25,611 nucleotides of DNA from DATAEU01 sp046724395. Its GTDB lineage: Bacteria > Actinomycetota > UBA4738 > HRBIN12. The notes beneath the pieces are model-generated. The model ran no database searches, was not told the origin of the DNA, and was given only the letters and a program-made list of their open reading frames with translations. The position numbers and the translations under genes are program-made. The stretch lies in the NCBI GenBank assembly GCA_046724395.1, contig JBKOWM010000016.1:1-25611 (forward strand), read 5' to 3'. The number at the start of each line of letters is the position of its first letter. Within the stretch, counting starts at the first letter, position 1. Positions 7,433-16,311 of this stretch are shown here, one piece after another.

Positions 7433-9391
7433 TCATGGCGGGTTGAGCCACCCGTTCGAGCACGCCGAGGCGTCCGAGGTGTCGTTCCGTCCCTCCATGG
7501 CGAATCCGGGACCGTCGGTGAAGCACGCAGCGTAGACGTCGCCCGACGCCGTCTTCGTCGCGAGCACCATCGAGTTCTCGTCGGTGACGCGCAGGCTCAC
7601 CTCGCCCACGACCGCCGTCGGCGACGTGTTGTAGGTGAGGGCGTTCGAGATCGCAGATGCCGCCGCCGGATCGAAGTGGGCCCACGAGTCGTGCTCATAG
7701 AAGTAGCGCTCGGCGATCGCACCCGCGAGCCGAAGGGCCTCCATCGCATCCACGGCGTCGGGCGAGGACTGTTCGACGACCTTCGGGAACAGCATCACGG
7801 ATGTGTAGTCGGCGTAGTGTCGGCCGAGCACCTGCCCGTTCTCGTCATACGCGACCATTTCTCCTGCATGGACCAACACGTCGTTCGGAATGAACAGGAC
7901 GAACGCACTCGCGCCACCGCCGAACGCTGCGTCAGGAAGCCGGTAGACGGATGCGGGCAACGAGCCGCCGTCGACAAGCTGCAACTCTACGCGGTCGGCC
8001 CTCGACGTTACGACCCCCGTGACGTCCCTCGGCGCCGTGCTCCAGCCCGAGTCGATGCTCCACGACCGGCCGCCGACCGACGTGCCGCCGAACACCTTGT
8101 CGCCGAGATCCGATCCTCCGCCGCCTCCGCCGCCTTCGCCGTCCCACATGAAGCTCAGACCCCACCCCGTGTTGTCGTGCGTGAGCGACAGTGTCCAGAG
8201 CTTCCCGGCCTCCGTTCCGGTGGCGATCGTCTGATCGCCGCCCACCGGGTAGATGGGGTTCCCGATCGGGTCGCCGTTGCGGTCGTAACCGACGACGGTC
8301 GAGCGGTCACCCGCGCCGGGGACGAGCGCCCAGACGAATCGATCAGTCCCGAGACTCGGAGGGAGGTGATTGACATGCATCGGCACGGCGTCCCCAGACT
8401 CGGTTCGAACCTCGACGCGGCTGACCTGTGGCGCGATGATCCCGTCGAGCAGCGCCGCGTCCTCGCCGACGATCGACAGGCCCGCTTGCACAGGCTCGTC
8501 CGGATCGCTGCCCGTGTGCGGCGCCGTCGCGCTGTTCCACCGCCCGTTCGACTCGACGCCGACCCACAGGACGCGGTCCAGCTCGAGGTAGGCGACGAAC
8601 GTCAGGACGTCCTCGCCGTGCGTCGTCGAGTCGAGGACGGCGCGGGGCGTGGCTCGCTGCTCAACCGTGCCGATCGCTTGGATCCATGGCCGGCTGGTCG
8701 GCGGGAACTGCAGGCTTTCGAACGCTCGGTGCAGCGCGTCGACGTCGACCTGCTGCGCCGAACGGCCCCAGCCCACGCCCGCCCAGTAGACGACGCCCGA
8801 AGGCGCGCGCCAGGTCGCCTGCTCGTGCATCTGCGCGCAGACCGGCTCGACGTTCGGCGGATACGGCTCGAGCGATGCCGGCCACTCGCCGGGCGTACCT
8901 AGCGAGGCGTCGTCCTCGGTCGCGATCCCGACCGTAAGAAGCACGCCGTCGTCGGGAATCGAGTCCGGGTCTGCCGTGCACCGCGGCGAGTGCGGGACGT
9001 CGGGGTCGAAGTTCGCGAGCTGCAGCACAGGTCCCGGAGCAACCTCCTCGGTTCGGTCTCCCGTCGATCGCGGGACAGACGTATCGAGCAGGTACCAACC
9101 CTCCGGGTACGCGATGGACGCGTACGGGAGCGCCGCGGCTTGGAATCCAGCCGGCGCCGAACGCAGATCGACGCTCGTCGCCGGGACAGGCTTCCCGGCG
9201 TCTTCGCCGAGTCGTGTTCCGACGATCGGCACGAGAACGACGACGGCGACGACCACGCACGCCACGGCGACGGTGCCGGCTTGGCGCCAGCGCGTGCGCC
9301 GGACGACCGGCGCGGCGGGCGGCGTCGCACCGAGGACGTCCCGCCCACGGCGTTCGAACATCTCTCGGAGCTCGCGTTCCACCTCGTTCAT
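7433..9391 (-). CDS. Membrane-anchored partner of the ECF sigma factor (putative anti-sigma/sensor)
   Basis: The 652-aa protein starts with ATG 9391, sharing ATGA with the sigma-factor stop, so the two are co-translated. Residues 1-37 are a charged cytoplasmic segment starting MNEVERELREMFERRG. Residues 38-58 form the single membrane helix, and about 590 residues are extracytoplasmic. The outer part contains two similar units, about 317-380 and 459-526, each with RVEL/V, LPxx, a FVxxxP strand and YDxNGxxxG. They are joined by a Gly-rich linker (418-427). Residues about 545-652 resemble the tail domain of pilin-like secreted proteins (helix, then beta strands, a conserved Cys pair and a terminal W). 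No zinc anti-sigma motif (HxxxCxxC) is present. The role as sigma regulator rests on operon context. Confidence 0.75.
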   Translation of the reverse strand: MNEVERELREMFERRGRDVLGATPPAAPVVRRTRWRQAGTVAVACVVVAVVVLVPIVGTRLGEDAGKPVPATSVDLRSAPAGFQAAALPYASIAYPEGWYLLDTSVPRSTGDRTEEVAPGPVLQLANFDPDVPHSPRCTADPDSIPDDGVLLTVGIATEDDASLGTPGEWPASLEPYPPNVEPVCAQMHEQATWRAPSGVVYWAGVGWGRSAQQVDVDALHRAFESLQFPPTSRPWIQAIGTVEQRATPRAVLDSTTHGEDVLTFVAYLELDRVLWVGVESNGRWNSATAPHTGSDPDEPVQAGLSIVGEDAALLDGIIAPQVSRVEVRTESGDAVPMHVNHLPPSLGTDRFVWALVPGAGDRSTVVGYDRNGDPIGNPIYPVGGDQTIATGTEAGKLWTLSLTHDNTGWGLSFMWDGEGGGGGGGSDLGDKVFGGTSVGGRSWSIDSGWSTAPRDVTGVVTSRADRVELQLVDGGSLPASVYRLPDAAFGGGASAFVLFIPNDVLVHAGEMVAYDENGQVLGRHYADYTSVMLFPKVVEQSSPDAVDAMEALRLAGAIAERYFYEHDSWAHFDPAAASAISNALTYNTSPTAVVGEVSLRVTDENSMVLATKTASGDVYAACFTDGPGFAMEGRNDTSDASACSNGWLNPP

Positions 9392-9945
9392 CGGTCCTCA
9401 CTTCCTATCCGTCCGCGGAGGGCTGTGAGGCCGCGCGTCACGAGCTGCTTCGCAGCCCCAACTGAGCAGCCGAGCACCTCCGCGGTCTCGCGCTCCGAGA
9501 GGTCCTCGTAGTAGCGGAGCACCACAGCGGCGCGCTGCCTTGGAGGCAGCGTCCGCAACGCCGACCACATCGTGTCCCGCTCGGCGACGTCGACGTCCGG
9601 GTGCTCAGGCGGACCCGTCGAGCGCTGCCTCGCGAGCTCGCGTCGCTCAAGCCGCAGACGGCGAAGGTGCGAGGAGAACAGGTTCACGATCGTCCGACGC
9701 AGGTACACGTCGAAGGCGTCGGGCATGCGCAAATGCCGGAACCGCCCGGCGAGCTTTACGAACGCATCTTGGACCAGGTCGCGAGCGAGCTCGCGGTCGC
9801 CCGTCAGGAAGTAGGCCAGCCGCATAGCCGCGGGCGCGTGCCGCGTGTACAGGTCCTCGAGCCGCCCGCCGTGCGAGGACTCTGCCCTCCTCTCGCCCGT
9901 CGTCTGGGTCTCGGTAGCGATCATCCTCCCGATCCAAAGACGCAC
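9388..9945 (-). CDS. ECF RNA polymerase sigma factor, SigE-like family
   Basis: The 185-aa protein has sigma region 2 at about residues 30-100 (LYTRHAPAAMRLAYFLTGD, ELARDLVQDAFVKL, the core-binding and -10 recognition helices, and YLRRTIVNLF). Region 4 covers about 125-178 (LPPRQRAAVVLRYYEDLSER, ETAEVLGCSVGAAKQLVTRG, the -35-binding HTH). This layout matches the actinobacterial SigE-family ECF group (sigma-70 factors of about 170-190 aa). The start is GTG 9945; ATG 9924 is less likely because GGGAGG lies directly against it. The gene overlaps its downstream partner by ATGA. Like most ECF factors it probably activates its own operon in response to an envelope signal, but I could not identify a self-recognised promoter upstream. 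Confidence 0.92.
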   Translation of the reverse strand: MRLWIGRMIATETQTTGERRAESSHGGRLEDLYTRHAPAAMRLAYFLTGDRELARDLVQDAFVKLAGRFRHLRMPDAFDVYLRRTIVNLFSSHLRRLRLERRELARQRSTGPPEHPDVDVAERDTMWSALRTLPPRQRAAVVLRYYEDLSERETAEVLGCSVGAAKQLVTRGLTALRGRIGSEDR

Positions 9946-10503
9946 GGAGTCCGTCCGAGGTTACGGCGACCGGACTCAGCCGACCGCTGCAATGAGGGTC
10001 CTACAAGTGAAACGGCGCCTCGCCTTTCTGTTCGGTCCCCAGGCCGAGGGAGGCTTGGGCCGGCCGCCTCCCATTAGCAGCTTGAGTACCTGCTCCGCGA
10101 ACGCTCGCCCCTCGCCCACACGTCCTCTGCTGGGAGGAGACGCGTCGCGTGCCGGCGCGGTTCGGCATGCGGCGAATCCCCTGCTCGGACACCGCGTCCA
10201 CCGACGAGATGGACCCGGTTCCCAACACGACGCAGTCAAGGAACTGGCGCTCCGTTCCCGCTCGCGATCGCCGTCACGCTGAGGAGTTCGGCCGCCGAGC
10301 ATGCTCACGCCGAGGATGAGGGGTCCTTGGCCGACGAGACGCCGACGAGACCTCGCTTATCGTTTTCGTCTACGATCGCATCGGCGTTCGCCGCTGCTCC
10401 GTAACGCGGTCGGATCCCTCGCTCGACGGCTTTCCGCGTTCGACGGATGGACGGACCGTATCCGTCCGGGGCCGATTCCCGCCGTTCCCGGCCAATCGGC
10501 TGG
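9946..10503. other. Intergenic stretch without a recognisable gene
   Basis: This 558-base region is upstream of the sigma-factor operon and downstream of the allene-oxide-cyclase-like gene on the minus strand. Open frames on the minus strand (for example 10001-10228) are Arg/Gly/Ser-rich with no domain. It should hold the sigma-operon promoter near its left end. I cannot name boxes with confidence. Confidence 0.4.
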
Positions 10504-10974
10504 CTACGACAGGTTGAACTTGAACGTGCACTCCGTCTCAGAGCAGCTGAGTTCGAGCGACCCGGTTGCTCCTACGTAGCTCCCCGTTCCCCCCGTGATC
10601 GCCCCGACACCTAGGCCGGTGTCGTAGAACGGCGACTCTACGGTGATGCTGTCGGCCCCGTTGTTGAAGAAGGTTGTCCACTCACATTCCCACGAGCCCT
10701 TCTTATCCTTGAGGAGCTTCGTGATCCGAATGCAGCTGCCCTGGTCCGTGCCGACCTTGGTGGCGTCTGTCGAGTCGTAGATCGGGTTGTGGAACGTGAG
10801 CAGATCGCCCGGGCCGAGGCCCGCTTTTCCGACGTCTGTGACTCGGTCGGTGACCGTATGTTCGATCACGGTTAGCGTGGTGGCCGCCGTCGCCGAGGAC
10901 GACAGCACGGACAATGCAACGATGGCGCCGATCACCAAAGCCGTCGTCATCCCAAGCGCAACCTTCTTGCGCAT
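10504..10974 (-). CDS. Secreted allene-oxide-cyclase/dirigent-like beta-barrel protein
   Basis: The 156-aa protein starts at ATG 10974 with an AAGGGGG ribosome site upstream. Residues 1-31 are a signal peptide (MRKKVALGM, a hydrophobic core, then SSATAATT). The mature part has the conserved order of bacterial allene-oxide-cyclase-barrel-like proteins: a VIEHTVTDRVTDVG strand, GDLLTFHNPIYDST, KVGTDQGSCIR, WECEWTTFF, SPFYDTG and AITGGTGSYVGATG near the end, closing with FKFNL. This eight-stranded barrel family is related in fold to plant dirigent and allene oxide cyclase proteins. In bacteria its ligands and reactions are mostly unknown, so no enzymatic activity should be assumed. The Cys residues could form disulfides outside the cell. 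It appears monocistronic. Confidence 0.8.
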   Translation of the reverse strand: MRKKVALGMTTALVIGAIVALSVLSSSATAATTLTVIEHTVTDRVTDVGKAGLGPGDLLTFHNPIYDSTDATKVGTDQGSCIRITKLLKDKKGSWECEWTTFFNNGADSITVESPFYDTGLGVGAITGGTGSYVGATGSLELSCSETECTFKFNLS

Positions 10975-11428
10975 TACAGCCCCCTTCGTCTCTACAAAGC
11001 CAAGTCCTGATCCTCCGACTCGTACGGACGCGAACGGAGCCGAACGGCGGTCCGCGCGGTCGCAGGCACCTGCTTGCGTCTCGCGAAGTAATCCCTCGGA
11101 GGTCCTGCTTCATCCTCGGAGCGGGCTGAAGCGAGGCAGCCAGACGCGAACAGGGCCGCCTCATCGCGCGTCCTCCCGAGCGTCTCGAAGCAACGATTCT
11201 CGAACGGTGGGGAGGGAGCCACACCCCCCAATTGAGGTACGGATTCGTCAGATCTGCGCAGGCAGGGCGACCCGGTAGCCAAACTGGATTCGGCATCGAG
11301 GGAGGGTCCCTCGTGGGGGCCGTCGTCGTTGCTTGGGCCGCGAATGGGAACGCGGCAGGTGGTGGAGATGATCAGCATGCACCTAGAGTCCTAGAAAGAG
11401 TCAGGGTCGCGCGAGAGGCGCCGGCCCG
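10975..11428. other. Divergent intergenic region without a recognisable gene
   Basis: About 450 bases lie between the divergent barrel-protein and dehydrogenase genes. Frames here give Arg/Ser/Pro-rich translations with no motif. The region must contain both promoters. I see no clear operator palindrome. Confidence 0.4.
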
Positions 11429-12180
11429 GTGGCATCGAATGGGTGCTCAGGCGGAAAGACAATCATCGTGACGGGGGTGCCAGCGGCATCGGCCTGGCCA
11501 CCGGTGAGGTTCTGGCCAGGCGGGGTGACCGGGTGGTCCTGGTTGACCGGGACGCTGCGCGTGCGGCTGCGGAGCCATCGCGCCTCAGCGAGGGCCGCGC
11601 CCACGTAGAGGCGGCTGGCGTCGATGTGACCGACGCAGCATCAGTAGAGGCGATGGTGGCTGACGTCGTTCGGCGGTCGGATCTCGCCGCCTTGGTGAAC
11701 GCAGCGGGGGTGGTCCAGCTGGGCACGATCGCGGACGTCTCAGAGGAGGAGTGGGACCGGGTGGTGGACGTCAATCTCAAAGGCACGTACGTGACCTGTC
11801 GCGCCGTGATCCCAATCCTCGAGGCTCGGGGCGGCGGCGCCATCGTGAACCTCACCTCGATCTCTGGCCGGACGAAGTCCTTCTACACTGCCCCGAACTA
11901 CGTGGCATCGAAGGCCGGGATCATCGGGCTGACGATGGTCGCAGCCCAACACGCGGCGACGAACGTCCGAGTCAACGCTGTGGCGCCCGGGATCATCCGG
12001 ACGCCCATGACGAAGGTCTACTCTGACGAACACTGGACGAGCCTGCTGCCGACGATACCCCTAGGCCGGGTCGGCCAGCCAAACGAGGTCGCCAACGTGA
12101 TTGCCTCGCTGCTATCCGACGAGTGGAGCTACGTGACTGGACAGACCATCAACGTCAATGGCGGTCAGTTCATGTTCTAA
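11429..12180 (+). pseudogene. Short-chain dehydrogenase/reductase, one frameshift near the start
   Basis: This is a classical SDR (FabG-like, NAD(P)-dependent oxidoreductase) of about 250 aa once corrected. The N-terminal strand GGKTIIVTG is encoded in the frame starting at GTG 11429. The rest, GASGIGLATGEVLARRGDR onward, is in a different frame, so one G is missing from the run at 11473-11477. After correction the Rossmann motif TGGxxxGIG is at about residues 15-22, followed by NAAG, the catalytic Ser144 (LTSIS), Tyr158 and Lys162 (YVASK), and the C-terminal NVNGGQF. All catalytic residues are intact, so the shift may be a sequence error. Substrate is unknown. The LtrA-like gene follows on the same strand about 130 bp downstream. 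Confidence 0.85.
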
Positions 12181-12314
12181 AGGATGACGATGCGACTCGG
12201 GGTTGCTCGCTGGCCGAATCCAATCCTGCCTGCTTGACGGCAAGCCGCGCGATGGCGAACCTGCAGGAGTCGAGTGGTATTGGCTTTTGCATCGCGCGCG
12301 GAAGCGCCATAGCC

Positions 12315-13589
12315 ATGGTCGATCGACAGGTCGAGCGCGAACAGCGCGTCACCCCGCTGGAGCTGTTCTTCGATCTCGTCGTCGTCTTTGCCATGACGCA
12401 GGTCACCCAGCTCATCTCCCGGGAGCTGAGCTGGCGAGGTGCCGGTCGCGGAATCCTCGTCCTCGCCGCGCTCTGGTGGGCGTGGACGGGGTACGCGTGG
12501 CTCACGAACTCGCTCGAGCCCGAGGAGGGCCGCGTCCGCGCTGGGGTGTTCGCCGCGATGGCTGCCATGTTCCTGGTCGCTCGCCGTCCCGCACGCGTTC
12601 GGAACGGAAGCGATGCTCTTCGGGGTTGCATATCTGCTCGTCAGGCTGATCAACCTCCTCCTCTACGTGATCGCCGCCAAGCGCGATCCCGACCTGCTCC
12701 GCGCTCTGTTCCGCTTCGCGCCGACGGCGATGGTCGGACCGCTGATCATCCTTGCGGCCGGAATCGTCGGCCGCGAGTGGCGGGAAGTGCTGTGGGTGAT
12801 CGCGCTCGCGGTCGTCTACGCGGGCGCCCTGATCGGTCGCGGTCGGGGGTGGCGGATCTCACCGCTTCACTTCGTGGAGCGTTACGGCTTGATCGTGATC
12901 ATCGCTCGGCGAGTCCGTCATCGCGCTCGGCGTCGGAGCCGCGCATCACCCGCTCAACCCCGGAATCGCCCTGGCGGCGATCCTCGGCATCGTCGTAATC
13001 GCGGCGCTCTGGTGGGCGTACTTCGACGTGACAGCCGTCATCGCGCAGCGGCAGCTGTTGGAGACGACCGGCGCGGCGCGCGCGCGACTCGCGCGCGACT
13101 ACTACAGCTACCTGCACCTGCCCATGATCGCCGGGATCGTCCTGTTCGCGCTCGGCCTAAAGGAGACCATCGAGCACATCGAAGAACCGCTCCAAGCGGT
13201 TCCGGCCGTAGCACTCTGCGGCGGTCTCTCCGTCTACTTCTTGACGCACGTCGTCCTTCGGATCCGCCTCGTATCTCTGATGCGCCACACGACGGCGGAA
13301 CCACCCGGATGGATCGGGCCGGGGCGGCTCGCGGCCGGTATCGTCGCGCTCGCTCATCCCGGCTGCCCTGGAGCTACCGGCGCTCGCCTCCCTTGCGCTC
13401 GCCGCGAGCGTGTGCTGTGGACTGATCGCCTGGGACATCATCCACTATCGCGAGGCAGACCGACGGGTTGCTCAGCGCCGGTGGTATCCCTCGGAGATCG
13501 AACCCGCCCCGCCATCGAGCGTAGGAGCGCGAATGCGACGTCCTGGGACGGCGCTTCAATCGAGCACGATCGTGCTGCAGTCGGTCTGA
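12315..13589 (+). pseudogene. LtrA-family membrane protein, three frameshifts
   Basis: LtrA (low-temperature requirement A) family membrane protein, starting at ATG 12315 with VTPLELFFDLVVVFAMTQVT, the family signature. Conserved segments occur in order but in successive frames. The shifts are near 12575 (before SLAVPHAFG), near 12905 (within IVIIALGESVIALG, consistent with two missing bases) and near 13350 (before IPAALELPALASLAL). ALWWAYFD, another family hallmark, is in the third frame. Each shift is in the same direction, so three of them restore the original frame, which ends at TGA 13587-13589. About 420 residues with many membrane helices would result. Function of the family is not established. 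The 3' end overlaps the converging secreted-protein gene. An intact paralogue lies at 14672-15880. Confidence 0.85.
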
Positions 13590-14014
13590 TACATGGGCGC
13601 GTCCGAAACCGACAGCGTCCAGATAGCGCCGTGGGACGCGCCTCGGAGTCCGTCCGCGTCCTCGGGCGAGAAGAACACGTCCGCCCAGCCCGTTCCGGCG
13701 GCGTCCGTCGTCAGCGTAGCGGTCATGATCCGAAGCGGCGCCGTGGAGCAGGCGACGTCCTGTACGTACACGGCGATCGTCACGTCGTACGACGTCATTG
13801 GGGTCGCCCCCACGACGACGTACAGCTCGTGGGCGTAGACGGTCGGCCCGTTCGCGTGGATGTTCTCGACGAAGCCGGTGATCAGCGGCGCGTCGCCGAC
13901 CGGATGCAGCGCGATGTGTTGCGATGAGTAGACGGCGTCCGCTCCGGCGACCCTGGCGGGTAGGGCGACGAAGATCGCGATCACACAAATGACCGTCCTG
14001 AGGATGGTCCGCAT
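13556..14014 (-). CDS. Secreted protein of unknown function
   Basis: The 152-aa protein starts at ATG 14014 behind a perfect AGGAGG four bases upstream. Residues 1-26 form a signal peptide (MRTILRTVICVIAIFVALPA, then an AGA-type cleavage region). The mature part is beta-rich with alternating Val/Thr/Tyr, an internal Cys at VACSTAP and another near the end at TDCSTIV, which probably form a disulfide. The pattern suggests an extracellular beta-sandwich. No family is recognised. It is transcribed towards the LtrA-like pseudogene and their 3' ends overlap by about 34 bp. Confidence 0.7.
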   Translation of the reverse strand: MRTILRTVICVIAIFVALPARVAGADAVYSSQHIALHPVGDAPLITGFVENIHANGPTVYAHELYVVVGATPMTSYDVTIAVYVQDVACSTAPLRIMTATLTTDAAGTGWADVFFSPEDADGLRGASHGAIWTLSVSDAPMYQTDCSTIVLD

Positions 14015-14103
14015 GGTTCCTCCTGTGTAAGGCCTCGGCGGGCGCCGGACCGAAAGCAGGAATCTAGGTCATCGCCCGAACCGACCGCAAGATGCGAACC
14101 ACC

Positions 14104-14490
14104 CTACGAACGCGGCGCCGTCTTCCGCGCGGAGCGGCGGGCGAGGGCGTCCCTCAGTCGCGTGCGTACGACCTTCTTCACGAGCGCCGTGGGAAGCCGC
14201 CGCCCGTACTCGAAGCTGATCGTTCCCCTGCCGGTAATGCGCGGTCCGAGCTCGTCACGATGTGCGTCGATCGCTCTCGTGCTCATCGGGAAGAAGCTGT
14301 AGTGGTTCTTGAACGCGGCGTAGGCGACGAATCCCTTCCCGTCGAGGAGGAATCCCGGCATCGAGTAGGTAATGCCCTCCTCGACATCGGGCGCCGCGGC
14401 CGCGATCGCTTCGCGCAGTTTCTCGAGCGCGGACCGCTGCTCCGGGGTGAGCGACTGCAAGTACGCCTCGACACTCGTCGGCTTCTGCAT
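14104..14490 (-). CDS. DUF1801 (YdhG-like) protein
   Basis: The 128-aa protein starts at ATG 14490, chosen because GGAGG lies about five bases upstream; the frame continues to 14523 without a better site. It matches the DUF1801/YdhG family: a helical start with VEAYLQSLTPEQRSALEKLR, then EEGITYSMPGFLLDGKGFVA, the FKNHYSFFPMS strand and GTISFEYGRRLP before a basic C-terminal helix. The fold is frataxin/CyaY-like, and a Bacillus relative has been described as an intracellular iron chaperone. Most members are unstudied. The C-terminus is Arg/Lys-rich. It is divergent from the intact LtrA gene. Confidence 0.85.
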   Translation of the reverse strand: MQKPTSVEAYLQSLTPEQRSALEKLREAIAAAAPDVEEGITYSMPGFLLDGKGFVAYAAFKNHYSFFPMSTRAIDAHRDELGPRITGRGTISFEYGRRLPTALVKKVVRTRLRDALARRSARKTAPRS

Positions 14491-14671
14491 CGTCGCCTCC
14501 ACGCTCTCGGATCGACGGATCATCGCAGGCTATACGCATACGAAGCGACGAACCGGCACGAGGAGAACGGCCACGCCAACGCTCTCGATTCGCCGAGTGC
14601 GGTTGCGCTCGACGAGGCGCCTAAGCCGCCGAGATGAGGGCGGACATCCCGAAGCGCTAGATTCGAGGGCG

Positions 14672-15880
14672 ATGAGGCCCGGCTCCACGTTCCGACGGCT
14701 GTGGCAGCCGCCCGGCCGTTACGAGGACCGCGCCGTCGACCGTCGCGTGACGTTCCTCGAGCTGTTCTTCGACTTGGTCTTCGTGGTCGTCGTCTCACAG
14801 CTAGCCCGACGCCTGGCCGCGCACACTTCGTGGTCGGGCATCGGCTGGTTCGTGTTCCTCTTCTATGCCGTCTGGTCATGCTGGCTCAACGGCACGCTCT
14901 ACCACGACCTCCACACCACCAACGACGTCAGCGTTCGGGTCTTCACGTTCGCTCAGATGTTGGCCGTGGCGGTCATGGCCGTGTTCGTCGGCGACGTGCC
15001 TGGGGAGGGGGCAGCTGGGTTCGCCCTCGCGTACGCGGCGAACACGGTCGTGCTGGTCATCCTGTGGTTCCGCACCGGAGTGCACGACCCGCATCACCGG
15101 CCGGGCTCGTTCCCGTACTCGGCCGGGTATCTGGTCTCGGCGCTCCTGTTCGCCTTCAGCGCCACGTTCGACGGCCCGGTCACGTATTGGCTGTGGGGCG
15201 TGGCGCTGGCAGCGCAGGTGAGCGGGTGGCTGGTCGGTATGCATCGCTGGACTCCGCCACTCAGCCAGGAGGGCGAGGCGATCATTGCGACGACCCCGTC
15301 GCTCGTCGAGCGGATCGGCCTGTTCGTCATCATCGTGCTCGGTGAGGTGATCGTCGGTGCGGTGAACGGGATGGCGGACCTTGACCCGCTGCATCCCGAC
15401 GGCATCGTCATCGGCCTGCTCGGAGTGTTGGTCGCGATCGGCCTGTGGTGGATCTACTTCGACCTCGTTTCGCACCGCCGTCCGCTCGCGAGGTTCACGC
15501 AGCTGTGGCTGAACCTGCATTTCCCCTTGGTCGTCGCGATCGCCGCCGGCGGGGCCGCGGTCCTGAACACGGTCGAACATGTCAGGGTGCCGTTGCCGGA
15601 CGCGGTGCGATGGCTGCTCGTCGGTGCGTTGGCAGCGGCCCTGATCTCGATCGCGCTCATCGCAGGAACCCTCCATGTGCGGCGTGCCCAGCCCGAGCTT
15701 TATCGCACCGCCGAGGTCGCATTGCCGCTCTGCGCGCTCTTGACCCTCGGAGTCGGCCTCGCGGGCTGGGGGGCGAAGGGGAGTCTGACGGCGATGGTGG
15801 TCCTCCTGCTTGTACCCGTCGCGGCCGGCGTCGTCGTATGGCTCAAGCACAGTGAGTACGACTCGGTCGAGCTCGAATGA
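14672..15880 (+). CDS. LtrA-family low-temperature requirement protein (intact)
   Basis: The 402-aa membrane protein starts at ATG 14672, the first start that leaves the signature VTFLELFFDLVFVVVVSQLA near the N-terminus (residues 26-45); GAGGG lies just upstream. Ten or more hydrophobic segments follow. Family markers are ERIGLFVIIVLGEVIVG and GLWWIYFDL. The length is normal for LtrA. The family was named from a Listeria mutant that failed to grow in the cold, and its molecular activity is unknown. The broken paralogue at 12315-13589 is clearly related but not a recent copy, so the two are ancient paralogues or were acquired separately. Confidence 0.9.
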   Translation: MRPGSTFRRLWQPPGRYEDRAVDRRVTFLELFFDLVFVVVVSQLARRLAAHTSWSGIGWFVFLFYAVWSCWLNGTLYHDLHTTNDVSVRVFTFAQMLAVAVMAVFVGDVPGEGAAGFALAYAANTVVLVILWFRTGVHDPHHRPGSFPYSAGYLVSALLFAFSATFDGPVTYWLWGVALAAQVSGWLVGMHRWTPPLSQEGEAIIATTPSLVERIGLFVIIVLGEVIVGAVNGMADLDPLHPDGIVIGLLGVLVAIGLWWIYFDLVSHRRPLARFTQLWLNLHFPLVVAIAAGGAAVLNTVEHVRVPLPDAVRWLLVGALAAALISIALIAGTLHVRRAQPELYRTAEVALPLCALLTLGVGLAGWGAKGSLTAMVVLLLVPVAAGVVVWLKHSEYDSVELE

Positions 15881-16050
15881 CAGAGTGCTGCGCGCGCGGC
15901 GTACGTGACAGTTGGGACGGCGTCGAGTCTTGGAACGTCCCGACGCAGCGCTCGGCGAGCGGTTCAGGCTGAACCGACGGGGGCTAGACCAAATAGCGGG
16001 GGGGGCTCAAGAACGAACGCGACCGCGCGAGCCGTAGCCGCATCGAGAGG

Positions 16051-16311
16051 TCAGGAGCGTCGGGCACCCGAGTACGCGCGTTCCAGTTCGGTGCGGTCGA
16101 TCTTCTTCATCCCTTCAGCCAACCGCAGTCGCCCGTCTCACCGCCCGGCGTGAGCGCCTCCCACAGCTCGTCGACGCCTCCTGAGTCTCGCGGTTCACAA
16201 GGAACGAGACCGCTTCGGTGAACGTGAACTCCGGCCGTCCCGCCGCACCGATTCGGTTCGCGAACACCGAAACGTGTAGCTCGGCCTCCCTCTTCGCGGG
16301 AGCCCAAAGGC
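16051..16311 (-). pseudogene. PhnB/VOC-type protein, internally deleted relic
   Basis: Three pieces of a PhnB-like VOC protein (about 150 aa when whole) survive in order on the minus strand. They are AELHVSVFANRI near 16270; RPEFTFTEAVSFLVNRETQ at about 16185-16240; and VDELWEALTPGG followed by DCGWLKG at about 16108-16180, in a shifted frame. The C-terminal KKIDRTELERAY then follows at once and stops at TGA 16051-16053. Two stretches are missing: the part between the first strand and RPEFTF, and the FGxSWQVVP region after GWLK. With two deletions and a frameshift this is a true pseudogene. It lies directly downstream of an intact VOC gene in the same orientation. Confidence 0.7.

Noticed and set aside
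7930..8160. Possible simple repeat (GGC-rich run)
   Set aside because: The run encodes the Gly-rich linker of the membrane protein in frame and is explained by that gene.
7394..8902. Plus-strand open frame of about 500 codons
   Set aside because: It is antisense to the 652-aa membrane protein, is Arg-rich and shows no domain. Long antisense frames are expected in GC-rich coding DNA.
14876..15850. Minus-strand open frame of about 320 codons
   Set aside because: It is antisense to the intact LtrA gene, and its composition (Asp, Arg, Gln, His) is that of a reversed membrane protein.
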